A stretch of DNA of 5,803 nucleotides from Pseudomonadota bacterium. Lineage in GTDB: Bacteria; Pseudomonadota; Gammaproteobacteria; Burkholderiales; Thiobacillaceae. The notes under the pieces are model-generated. The model was not told the DNA's origin and did no database searches. It saw only the letters and a program-made list of their open reading frames with translations. Below, in pieces: positions 1-5,803 of the stretch. The number at the start of each line of letters is the position of its first letter. The first letter of the stretch is position 1. The stretch covers positions 1 to 5,803 of the forward strand of contig JAJYXA010000498.1 of assembly GCA_021791235.1 (NCBI GenBank). The letters run 5' to 3'. The translations under genes and the position numbers were made by a program.

Positions 1-2979
1 GGCTACACGCACGTGAACCAGGTGTTCGCGCCGGGCGAATTCTCCATCCGCGGCGGCCTGATCGACCTCTTTCCCATGGGCAGCGCCCTGCCCTACCGCA
101 TCGACCTGTTCGACAACGAGATCGAAACGCTGCGCGCGTTCGACGTCGACACCCAGCGCAGCATCTACCCGGTCAACGAAGTGCGCCTGCTGCCCGCGCG
201 CGAGTTTCCGCTCGACGAGGCCGGCATCACCCGTTTCCGACAGGCCTTCCGCGAGCGCTTCGAAGGCGATCCGTCCAAGTCCAAGCTCTACAAGGACGTC
301 AGCAACGGCCTCGCCCCTGCCGGCATCGAGTATTACCTGCCGCTGTTTTTCAACGAGACGGCGACGCTGTTCGACTATCTGCCCAGGCACACCCGCTTCG
401 TCAGCCATGGCGCGCTCGACCCGGCCGGCCAGGCATTCTGGGCCGATGCGCAAAGCCGCCATCGCCTGCTGTCGGGCGACAAGGGCCGCCCGCTGCTGCC
501 GCCCGCCGAATTGTTCCTGCCGACCGACGCCTTTTTCAGCCTGGCCAAGGGCTACGCAAGGCTGGATATCGAGCAAAGCGGCGACGGGCTGGCGCGTCCG
601 GTACCGCCGATTTCGGTCGATCGGCGCGAAGCGCATCCGGTCGCCAAGCTGCAGCGCTTTGTCGACGGCTTCAAAGGCTCGGTGCTGATCGTCGCACCCT
701 CGGCCGGGCGCCGCGAAACCCTGCACGAATACCTCGCCGAGCACGGGCTCGACGCCACGCTATGCGAGGGCTGGGCTGCCTGCCAGCTGAAATCAGACCG
801 CATTCTGCTGACCTACGGCCCGCTCGCCGAAGGCTTCCTCACGGCAGATGGTTCGCTCGCCGTCGTCACGGAAACCGAGCTCTACGCCATCCCGCCGAAG
901 ACCCGGCGCGCGCGCGAGGCCCGCGCGACGCAGATCGACAACCTGCTGCGCGACCTATCGGAACTCAAGCTCGGCGACCCGGTGGTGCACGCGCAGTACG
1001 GCGTCGGCCAGTACCTCGGCCTGATCAACATGGACCTCGGCGACGGCGACACCGAGTTCCTGCAGCTCGAATACGCCAAGGGCGACAAGCTCTACGTGCC
1101 GGTCGCCAACCTGCACCTGATCTCGCGCTATTCAGGCGCGGGCGAAGGCGCCGCGCCGCTGCACAAGCTCGGCACCGACCAGTGGGAGAAGGCGCGCCGC
1201 CGCGCCATGCAGGCCGCGCGCGACACCGCCGCCGAGCTCTTGAACCTGTATGCGTTGCGTGCCGCGCGCGAGGGCCACGCGTTCAAATTCTCGCCGCATG
1301 ATTACGAGGCCTTCGCCGAGGGCTTCGGCTACGAGGAAACGCCCGACCAGGCCGCCGCCATCGCCGCCGTCATGGCCGACATGCAGGTGGGCAAGCCGAT
1401 GGACCGGTTGGTGTGCGGCGACGTCGGCTTCGGCAAGACCGAGGTCGCGTTGCGCGCCGCCTTCATGGCGGTGATGGGCGGCTACCAGGTGGCGGTGCTG
1501 GTGCCGACCACGCTGCTGGCCGAGCAGCACTTCAATAATTTCTCCGACCGCTTTTCCGCCTGGCCGGTGAAGCTCGCCGAGCTGTCGCGCTTCCGCACCC
1601 CGAAGGAGCAGGCCGAGGCGCTGCAGGCCCTCGCGGACGGCAAGCTCGACATCGTCATCGGCACCCACCGCCTGATCCAGAAGGACGTGAAATTCGCGCG
1701 CCTGGGGCTGGTCATCATGGACGAGGAGCACCGCTTCGGCGTGCGGCAGAAGGAGCAACTGAAGGCGCTGCGCGCCGAGGTCGACGTGCTGACGCTGACC
1801 GCGACACCGATTCCGCGCACGCTGGCGATGTCGCTCGAAGGCATCCGCGATTTCTCGGTCATTGCAACGGCCCCGCAGAAGCGGCTGGCGATCAAGACCT
1901 TCGTGCAGTCGTTTTCTGGCGGCCTGATCCGCGAGGCGGTTCTGCGCGAACTGAAGCGCGGCGGCCAGGTGTATTTCCTGCACAACGAAGTCAGCACCAT
2001 AGAAAACATGCGCGAACGGCTGGAGAAGCTGCTGCCGGAGGCGCGCATCCGCGTCGGTCACGGCCAGATGGGCGAGCGCGAACTGGAACAGGTGATCCGC
2101 GACTTTTACCAGCAGCGTTATGACATCCTGCTGTGTACCACCATCATCGAAACCGGCATCGACATCCCGACCGCCAACACCATCCTCATCAACCGCGCCG
2201 ACAAATTCGGCTTGGCACAGCTGCATCAGTTGCGCGGTCGCGTCGGCCGCTCGCACCACCAGGCCTTCGCTTATCTGCTGGTTGAGGAGGACCGCACCCT
2301 CACGCCGCAGGCGAAGAAACGCCTGGAAGCCATTCAATTAATGGAGGAACTCGGCTCGGGCTTCTATCTTGCCATGCAGGATCTGGAAATTCGCGGCGCC
2401 GGCGAGGTGCTGGGCGAGAAGCAGAGCGGCGAAATCCTCGAAGTCGGCTTCTCGCTCTACAACGACATGCTGGCTGGCGCAGTGGCCAGCCTGAGGGCGG
2501 GCAAGGAGCCGGACATGAACCAGCCGCTCGGCGTGGTGTCCGAGATCAACCTGCATCTGCCCGCGCTGCTGCCGGTGGACTACTGTCCCGACGTCCACGA
2601 GCGGCTGGTACTGTACAAGCGGCTGGCGAGCGTGCACGGCGCAGAGGAACTCACCCAGCTGCAGGAAGAGCTGATCGACCGCTTCGGCCAGCTGCCCGAC
2701 CCGGCGCGCGCGCTGCTCGACACCCATCGCCTGCGGCTGGCCGCCAAACCCCTCGGCATCATGAAGGTCGACGCCAGCGCGGACAGCATCCTGCTGCAGT
2801 TCGTGCCGCAGCCGCCGATCGACCCCGGCCGCATTATCCAGCTCATCCAGACGCGGCGCGACATCAAGCTGGCGGGCGAGAACCGCCTGCGCTGGAGTTT
2901 ATCCCCTTCCGGGGGCGCAGCGTCGCCCGCCGAGGCGCGCGCCGCCAACGTCATCACCCTGTTCAACCTGTTGAAATAA
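1..2979 (+). CDS. mfd: Transcription-repair coupling factor Mfd (5'-truncated by window edge)
   Basis: Mfd is an ATP-driven DNA translocase that pushes stalled RNA polymerase off damaged DNA and recruits UvrA for nucleotide excision repair. The frame is open from base 1, so the gene enters from the left. Aligned from memory to E. coli Mfd (1148 aa), the first visible residue matches about residue 149, so roughly 150 N-terminal residues are missing and 992 are present. Numbering visible residues: R17, R33 and F37 match the UvrA-contact residues R165, R181 and F185 of E. coli. The RNA polymerase-interacting (CarD-like) domain covers about 320-390. Walker A GDVGFGKT is at 473-480, DEEH at 574-577, TATPIPRT at 600-607 and motif VI QLRGRVGRS at 743-751, followed by the RecG-like TRG segment and the C-terminal D7 domain (about 845-990). 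All helicase motifs look intact. The C-terminal tail carries a short Ser/Gly/Ala/Pro-rich loop (about 966-980). serB follows after nine bases. Identity is near certain. Confidence 0.98.
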   Translation, partial: GYTHVNQVFAPGEFSIRGGLIDLFPMGSALPYRIDLFDNEIETLRAFDVDTQRSIYPVNEVRLLPAREFPLDEAGITRFRQAFRERFEGDPSKSKLYKDVSNGLAPAGIEYYLPLFFNETATLFDYLPRHTRFVSHGALDPAGQAFWADAQSRHRLLSGDKGRPLLPPAELFLPTDAFFSLAKGYARLDIEQSGDGLARPVPPISVDRREAHPVAKLQRFVDGFKGSVLIVAPSAGRRETLHEYLAEHGLDATLCEGWAACQLKSDRILLTYGPLAEGFLTADGSLAVVTETELYAIPPKTRRAREARATQIDNLLRDLSELKLGDPVVHAQYGVGQYLGLINMDLGDGDTEFLQLEYAKGDKLYVPVANLHLISRYSGAGEGAAPLHKLGTDQWEKARRRAMQAARDTAAELLNLYALRAAREGHAFKFSPHDYEAFAEGFGYEETPDQAAAIAAVMADMQVGKPMDRLVCGDVGFGKTEVALRAAFMAVMGGYQVAVLVPTTLLAEQHFNNFSDRFSAWPVKLAELSRFRTPKEQAEALQALADGKLDIVIGTHRLIQKDVKFARLGLVIMDEEHRFGVRQKEQLKALRAEVDVLTLTATPIPRTLAMSLEGIRDFSVIATAPQKRLAIKTFVQSFSGGLIREAVLRELKRGGQVYFLHNEVSTIENMRERLEKLLPEARIRVGHGQMGERELEQVIRDFYQQRYDILLCTTIIETGIDIPTANTILINRADKFGLAQLHQLRGRVGRSHHQAFAYLLVEEDRTLTPQAKKRLEAIQLMEELGSGFYLAMQDLEIRGAGEVLGEKQSGEILEVGFSLYNDMLAGAVASLRAGKEPDMNQPLGVVSEINLHLPALLPVDYCPDVHERLVLYKRLASVHGAEELTQLQEELIDRFGQLPDPARALLDTHRLRLAAKPLGIMKVDASADSILLQFVPQPPIDPGRIIQLIQTRRDIKLAGENRLRWSLSPSGGAASPAEARAANVITLFNLLK

Positions 2980-2988
2980 GCCATTGAA

Positions 2989-3843
2989 ATGAATCTGATC
3001 GTTCAGGGACACGACATCCCCACCCCCAGCCTCAAGCAGCTCGCCAGGCTGACCGGCGCGGCGGCCATCGAGGCCGTGTCGCTCACGGCATTCCGGTTGG
3101 TGGCGGCAAACGACACCCGTCGCGGCGAAGTGGCTGCGTTCTGCGAGGTGAATATGCTCGACCACGGCTGGGTGCCGATCGAACGCCGTATCGGTGATTT
3201 CGGCCTGCTGGTGATGGATATGGATTCGACACTGATCACCATCGAGTGCATCGACGAAATCGCCGACATGCAAGGCCTGAAGCCGCAGGTCTCGGCGATC
3301 ACCGAGGCCGCCATGCGCGGTGAGATCGACTTTGCCGAAAGCCTGCGCCGCCGCGTGTCGCTGCTGGCAGGACTCGACCAGTCCGCGCTGCAGCGGGTGT
3401 ACGACGAGCGCCTGCAGCTGTCGCCGGGCGCCGAGACCCTGCTCGCTGCGGCACGCGCGGCCGGGATCCGGACGCTGCTGGTGTCGGGCGGCTTCACCTA
3501 CTTCACCGAACGGCTGAAACCCCGCCTGGGGCTGGACTACACTGCGGCCAATACGCTGGAGGTGGCCGACGGCAAGCTGACGGGGCGCGTGCTGGGCGAC
3601 ATCGTCGACGCCCAAGGCAAGGCCGACTGGCTCAACCGCGTTCGCGCCGGGCTGAATCTGGCACGCGAGCAGGTCATCGCCATGGGCGATGGCGCCAACG
3701 ACCTGAAAATGATGGCCGAAGCCGGCGTCAGCATCGCCTTCCGGGCCAAGCCGGTGGTGCGTGCGCAGGCCAGCTACGCGTTGAATCAGGTGGGACTGGA
3801 CGGGGTGATTCCGCTGCTCGGCGAAACCGGTCGCAACGCCTAA
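2989..3843 (+). CDS. serB: Phosphoserine phosphatase SerB
   Basis: A cytoplasmic HAD-family enzyme that hydrolyses O-phospho-L-serine to serine, the last step of the phosphorylated serine pathway. The protein has 284 residues: an N-terminal SerB-type domain (about 1-70), then the HAD core. Motif I is DMDST at 77-81, with D77 as the expected nucleophile and D79 as acid/base. E86 lies in the usual substrate-binding segment, motif II is SGGF at 166-169, the motif III lysine is K211, and motif IV is GDGAND at 233-238. All catalytic residues are present. The ATG start fits the family's usual MNL-type N-terminus, but no good Shine-Dalgarno sequence precedes it. With only nine bases after the mfd stop, translation may depend on ribosomes finishing mfd, and no separate promoter is visible. 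The TAA stop (3841-3843) is also the first three bases of the flgM promoter -35 element. Confidence 0.97.
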   Translation: MNLIVQGHDIPTPSLKQLARLTGAAAIEAVSLTAFRLVAANDTRRGEVAAFCEVNMLDHGWVPIERRIGDFGLLVMDMDSTLITIECIDEIADMQGLKPQVSAITEAAMRGEIDFAESLRRRVSLLAGLDQSALQRVYDERLQLSPGAETLLAAARAAGIRTLLVSGGFTYFTERLKPRLGLDYTAANTLEVADGKLTGRVLGDIVDAQGKADWLNRVRAGLNLAREQVIAMGDGANDLKMMAEAGVSIAFRAKPVVRAQASYALNQVGLDGVIPLLGETGRNA

Positions 3844-3867
3844 AGAAAATCCGCAGGCTGCCGATAA
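3841..3867 (+). promoter_or_regulatory. Sigma-28 (FliA) promoter for flgM
   Basis: TAAA at 3841-3844, a 15-base spacer, then GCCGATAA at 3860-3867. This is an exact match to the commonly used TAAA-N15-GCCGATAA form of the flagellar sigma-28 consensus. In the longer E. coli form (TAAAGTTT-N11-GCCGATAA) the -35 octamer matches at 5 of 8 bases and the -10 octamer at 8 of 8. The -35 TAA is the serB stop codon. The predicted transcription start is near 3874, giving a leader of roughly 45-50 bases before flgM. The downstream gene is the sigma-28 antagonist, which is independent functional support. Confidence 0.88.
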
Positions 3868-3870
3868 ACC

Positions 3871-3884
3871 ATTGAGAGCTCAAT
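3871..3884 (+). repeat. Perfect 6-bp inverted repeat at the expected flgM transcription start
   Basis: ATTGAG, a two-base centre AG, then CTCAAT. The arms are perfectly complementary and begin three bases after the -10 element, so they cover the expected start site. The centre is too short for the full arms to pair as an RNA hairpin, so a protein-binding dyad is more plausible than an RNA structure. It could also be chance: no regulator with this site is recognised. Confidence 0.4.
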
Positions 3885-3911
3885 CAGTCATAAGATCGAA
3901 CCACCGCGACC

Positions 3912-3915
3912 AGGA
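3912..3915 (+). promoter_or_regulatory. Ribosome binding site supporting the flgM GTG start
   Basis: AGGA lies six bases before the GTG at 3922. This spacing, plus the FlgM-like N-terminus that follows (M-K-I-D), decides the start codon. No ATG in this frame offers a better alternative. Confidence 0.65.
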
Positions 3916-3921
3916 TCCCCC

Positions 3922-4230
3922 GTGAAAATCGACAAGCGCATCACCCCTCCCGCCGCCAGTAAAGTATCGTCCGCCAAGGGCAAGGGCGCGGGCAAAGCGT
4001 CCGCCCCCACTGCGGGCGGCAGCGATTCGTTGACGCTCACTGAATCCAGCACCCGCATCCGTTCGCTCGAATCCCAGCTGGCCTCGGTCGACGTCACCGA
4101 TGCGGGCAAGGTGGAATCGGTCAAGGCCGCGCTGGCCAACGGCACCTTCGCCGTCGACGCCGAGGTGGTGGCCGATCGCCTGATCGACCACACCAAGGAA
4201 ACCCTGCGCAAGCGTCCGCGCAAAAAGTAA
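3922..4230 (+). CDS. flgM: Anti-sigma-28 factor FlgM
   Basis: FlgM binds and inhibits the flagellar sigma factor FliA (sigma-28) until the hook-basal body is complete. It is then exported through the flagellar type III apparatus, which frees FliA for late genes. The product has 102 residues (E. coli FlgM has 97) and begins at GTG. The N-terminus MKID and the low-complexity Lys/Gly/Ala/Ser stretch (about 12-34) fit the disordered export half of the family. The C-terminal half has the FlgM pattern: SLTLT near 36-40, KVESVKAALANGTFAVDAE (63-81), then VADRLI (83-88), the sigma-binding helices. The tail ends in a strongly basic run (96-102, RKRPRKK), longer than in the E. coli protein. It stands alone between serB and an HMA gene, without flgA or flgN, and has its own FliA promoter and terminator, implying negative feedback on FliA. 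Identity is confident although the family is short and divergent. Confidence 0.92.
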   Translation: MKIDKRITPPAASKVSSAKGKGAGKASAPTAGGSDSLTLTESSTRIRSLESQLASVDVTDAGKVESVKAALANGTFAVDAEVVADRLIDHTKETLRKRPRKK

Positions 4231-4247
4231 CTCCCGCCCGAATCGAC

Positions 4248-4282
4248 AGGCCCGCGGCTGCGACCCGCGGGCTTTTGTTTTT
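4248..4282 (+). terminator. Intrinsic terminator after flgM
   Basis: An 8-bp perfect GC stem, GCCCGCGG (4250-4257) with CCGCGGGC (4265-4272), encloses a 7-base loop. It can be extended by a G-U and an A-U pair. It is followed by a T-rich run, TTTTGTTTTT (4273-4282). It begins 18 bases after the flgM stop codon and should insulate the downstream HMA gene from flgM transcription. Confidence 0.92.
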
Positions 4283-4291
4283 CAGCTGGAA

Positions 4292-4305
4292 TAAAATTGA
4301 ATTTT
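4292..4305 (+). promoter_or_regulatory. Possible -10 box and AT-rich dyad upstream of the HMA gene
   Basis: TAAAAT (4292-4297) matches the sigma-70 -10 consensus at 5 of 6 bases. It overlaps a 13-base palindrome, AAAATT-G-AATTTT (4293-4305). No recognisable -35 sits 16-19 bases upstream, because that space is the flgM terminator stem. I see no clear CueR/MerR-type dyad with the usual long-spacer promoter. The HMA gene must start transcription somewhere here if the terminator is efficient, so a promoter is likely but this exact site is tentative. Confidence 0.3.
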
Positions 4306-4317
4306 GGAGCTTCTTTC

Positions 4318-4322
4318 GGGGG
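4318..4322 (+). promoter_or_regulatory. Ribosome binding site for the HMA gene
   Basis: GGGGG, five bases before the ATG at 4328. It supports that ATG over an in-frame TTG at 4304, which would add eight residues that do not belong to the HMA fold. Confidence 0.5.
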
Positions 4323-4327
4323 TCAGC

Positions 4328-4537
4328 ATGGACGAAATCGTTTTATCCGTAACCGGAATGACGTGCGGCGGCTGCGTCAACAGCGTCACCAAGGTGCTGA
4401 CAGCCCTGCCGGGCGTGCAAGGCGCGGAAGTCACGCTGACGCCGGGCCAGGCGCGCGTAAGCTACGATCCCGCCCGGGTTGACCGCGCTGCCATGGTGCA
4501 GGCCATCGTCGATGCCGGTTTCGGCGTAGACGGCTGA
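4328..4537 (+). CDS. Heavy-metal-associated (HMA) domain protein, CopZ-like copper chaperone
   Basis: A 69-residue single-domain protein. The metal-binding motif GMTCGGC is at residues 10-16, so Cys13 and Cys16 form the MxCxxC pair that binds Cu(I) or a similar soft metal in this family. The rest follows the ferredoxin-like HMA pattern: strand EIVLSV, the helix after the cysteines, LPGVQGAEV (27-35), a QARVSYDP strand, then a helix ending in VDAGFGV. There is no signal peptide, so it is probably cytoplasmic. The length is typical of CopZ/Atx1-type chaperones that pass copper to P-type ATPases. No such ATPase or CueR-type regulator lies in the window, so the partner and the metal are inferred from the family only. 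It could equally be a mercury or general metal-binding protein. It converges with the GGDEF-EAL gene, with 22 bases between the stop codons. Confidence 0.88.
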   Translation: MDEIVLSVTGMTCGGCVNSVTKVLTALPGVQGAEVTLTPGQARVSYDPARVDRAAMVQAIVDAGFGVDG

Positions 4538-4559
4538 TCTGGCCGCCCTGCTTCCGCCG

Positions 4560-5803
4560 TCAGATTTGGCCGCACAGGTTTTCCAGCGGCTCGGGGCGAT
4601 GGATGCCGCTCCCTTGCGCATAATCCACGCCCATCTGTCGCAATAGCGCCAGGATCTGATCCGATTCGACATATTCGGCCACCGTTTTCAGTCCCATCTG
4701 GTGGCCGATGCGGTGGATCGCCTCGACCATGGAGCGATCGATGGGATTACTGGCAATGTCGCGTACGAATGCGCCATCAATCTTGAGGTAATCCACTTTC
4801 AGATTCTTCAGGTAGGTGAAGGACGACAGGCCGCTGCCGAAATCGTCCAGTGCGAAACTGCACCCAAACGCGCGCATGGCTTCGATAAATTCATTGACGA
4901 CGGCAAGATTGCCGATCGCCGCCGTTTCGGTGATCTCGAAGCACAAGTGCGGCCCCAGGGCGGGATTTTCGTCCAGACGCGCCAGCAACATGCGGCGGAA
5001 TGCCGGGTCCTTCAACGACGCGCCCGACAAATTGACTGCAAACAGGCACTGCTGCTCGCGCTTGGCTTCCAGATAGCGCTGACACAGGCGCAGCGTCTCC
5101 TCGATCACCCAGCTGTCCAGCGCAGGCATGATGGAATAACGCTCGGCCGCCGGGATGAACGCCATCGGCAGGATTTCGCTGCCATCGTCGTCGACCATGC
5201 GCAGCAGCAACTCGACATGGCGGACCGGTTCCACTGCGCCATCGGTGCGGCGGATCTCCTGCCATGACAAACGCAGGCGGTGTTCCTCCAGCGCCCGATG
5301 AATGCGCGTCACCCACTGCATTTCGCCGCGGTGGCGCACCAGGTCTGAGTCGCGGCTTTCGTACAGATGAATCTGGTTGCGCCCGCGATCCTTGGCCACA
5401 TAACACGCCGCATCCGCCGCCGACATCAGGTTCGCTGCGGTGCCGCTGTCGGAATTGATCGCCACCATGCCCACGCTCATGCCGACCGAGAAAATGCGAT
5501 CGCCCCATTTGAAGCGGAAACGCTGCACCTCGGCACGGAAGGTGTCCGCCACTTCCAGCGCATCCTGGATGCTGCAATTTTCCAGCAGCAGGGCGAATTC
5601 GTCGCCGCCCAGGCGGGCCAGGGTATCGCGTTCGCGCAGATTCCCTTTCAACAACAGCGCCAGCTGACGCAGCAGTTCGTCGCCCGCGGCATGGCCGCAG
5701 GAGTCGTTGATCACCTTGAACTGATCGAGGTCCATGTAGCACAGTGCATGTTCCCGTCCCTGCTGCAGGGCCGACAGCAATGTGCGCTCGAGGCGCTGTT
5801 CGA
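4560..5803 (-). CDS. GGDEF-EAL cyclic-di-GMP turnover protein (N-terminus cut by window edge)
   Basis: GGDEF domains make c-di-GMP from GTP and EAL domains hydrolyse it to pGpG. Translation stays open to the right edge, adding seven codons (EQRLERT) before an internal TTG at 5778-5780, so the gene enters from outside the window. The GGDEF domain lacks only its first part. DLDQFKVIND, GH and the GGDEF signature (5595-5609) are intact, with an inhibitory I-site RERD (5625-5636) five residues before it. The EAL domain has ELL instead of EAL (5205-5213) but keeps the ExLxR pattern. Counting from that TTG, N250, E282, D312, D313, K333, E369 and Q389 fit the metal and catalytic positions of active EAL enzymes, and their spacing agrees with what I recall for RocR. 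DDFGSG (loop 6) is intact. Both activities are therefore possible. Such proteins usually carry N-terminal sensor domains (PAS, CHASE, membrane segments), unseen here. The promoter also lies outside. Confidence 0.96.
   Translation of the reverse strand, partial: EQRLERTLLSALQQGREHALCYMDLDQFKVINDSCGHAAGDELLRQLALLLKGNLRERDTLARLGGDEFALLLENCSIQDALEVADTFRAEVQRFRFKWGDRIFSVGMSVGMVAINSDSGTAANLMSAADAACYVAKDRGRNQIHLYESRDSDLVRHRGEMQWVTRIHRALEEHRLRLSWQEIRRTDGAVEPVRHVELLLRMVDDDGSEILPMAFIPAAERYSIMPALDSWVIEETLRLCQRYLEAKREQQCLFAVNLSGASLKDPAFRRMLLARLDENPALGPHLCFEITETAAIGNLAVVNEFIEAMRAFGCSFALDDFGSGLSSFTYLKNLKVDYLKIDGAFVRDIASNPIDRSMVEAIHRIGHQMGLKTVAEYVESDQILALLRQMGVDYAQGSGIHRPEPLENLCGQI

Noticed and set aside
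1132..2337. 401-codon open frame on the - strand opposite mfd
   Set aside because: It lies wholly antisense to conserved Mfd motifs, has no recognisable domain, and its His/Gln/Arg/Leu-rich composition is what antisense reading of GC-rich coding DNA gives.
2899..3615. 238-codon open frame on the - strand over the mfd-serB junction
   Set aside because: It is antisense to two clear genes, has no domain and a shadow-type composition.
3872..3896. Sigma-70 promoter TTGAGA / TAAGAT before flgM
   Set aside because: The spacer is only 13 bases, too short for a working promoter, and the sigma-28 match just upstream explains transcription much better.
4304..4537. TTG start giving the HMA protein an eight-residue extension
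   Set aside because: ATG at 4328 has a purine-rich RBS five bases upstream and gives the normal HMA N-terminus. The TTG would overlap the putative operator/start-site region.
4529..4561. GACGGC / GCCGTC inverted repeat as a bidirectional terminator between the converging genes
   Set aside because: Arms are only 6 bp with a loop of about 21 bases, and neither strand has a T-run after the stem.
4701..5267. 188-codon open frame on the + strand opposite the EAL domain
   Set aside because: The opposite strand encodes an intact EAL domain with correctly spaced catalytic residues. The + frame shows no family resemblance.
5778..5803. Start codon of the GGDEF-EAL gene at the TTG near the right edge
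   Set aside because: The frame stays open past it with residues (EQRLERT) that fit the usual start of a GGDEF domain, and the conserved beginning of the domain would otherwise be missing. The gene continues beyond the window.

Overview
This window is a GC-rich piece of bacterial chromosome, most likely from a betaproteobacterium. The grounds are the Mfd and SerB sequence types, the FlgM family and the codon usage. A Thiobacillus-like or other Nitrosomonadales host is a guess from overall resemblance, not something the sequence proves. I see no insertion sequences, integrases, CRISPR arrays, tRNAs or rRNAs. Coding density is high and no gap exceeds about 100 bases.

Layout on the + strand: positions 1-2979 hold the 3' seven-eighths of mfd, the transcription-repair coupling factor, cut by the left edge. 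Nine bases later comes a complete serB (phosphoserine phosphatase, 2989-3843), probably co-transcribed with mfd. Next is a small stand-alone flgM (anti-sigma-28 factor, GTG start, 3922-4230). It has a textbook sigma-28 (FliA) promoter whose -35 element overlaps the serB stop codon, and a strong intrinsic terminator behind it (4248-4282). A short AT-rich gap leads to a 69-residue heavy-metal-associated (CopZ-like) protein at 4328-4537. On the - strand, converging on it with a 22-base gap, is the 3' part of a GGDEF-EAL cyclic-di-GMP protein (4560-5803), cut by the right edge.

The genes do not form one pathway. mfd and serB are housekeeping genes for DNA repair and serine synthesis. flgM belongs to the flagellar regulon, and its promoter implies a self-limiting loop: FliA drives synthesis of its own inhibitor. 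The GGDEF-EAL protein may also bear on the motile/sessile switch, but no direct link to flgM can be seen. The HMA protein is a probable copper chaperone without a visible partner ATPase.

I find no convincing undescribed multi-gene system. The observation most worth a second look is the isolated flgM transcription unit: sigma-28 promoter fused to the serB stop codon, a perfect dyad at the expected start site, an own terminator, and no flgA or flgN beside it.
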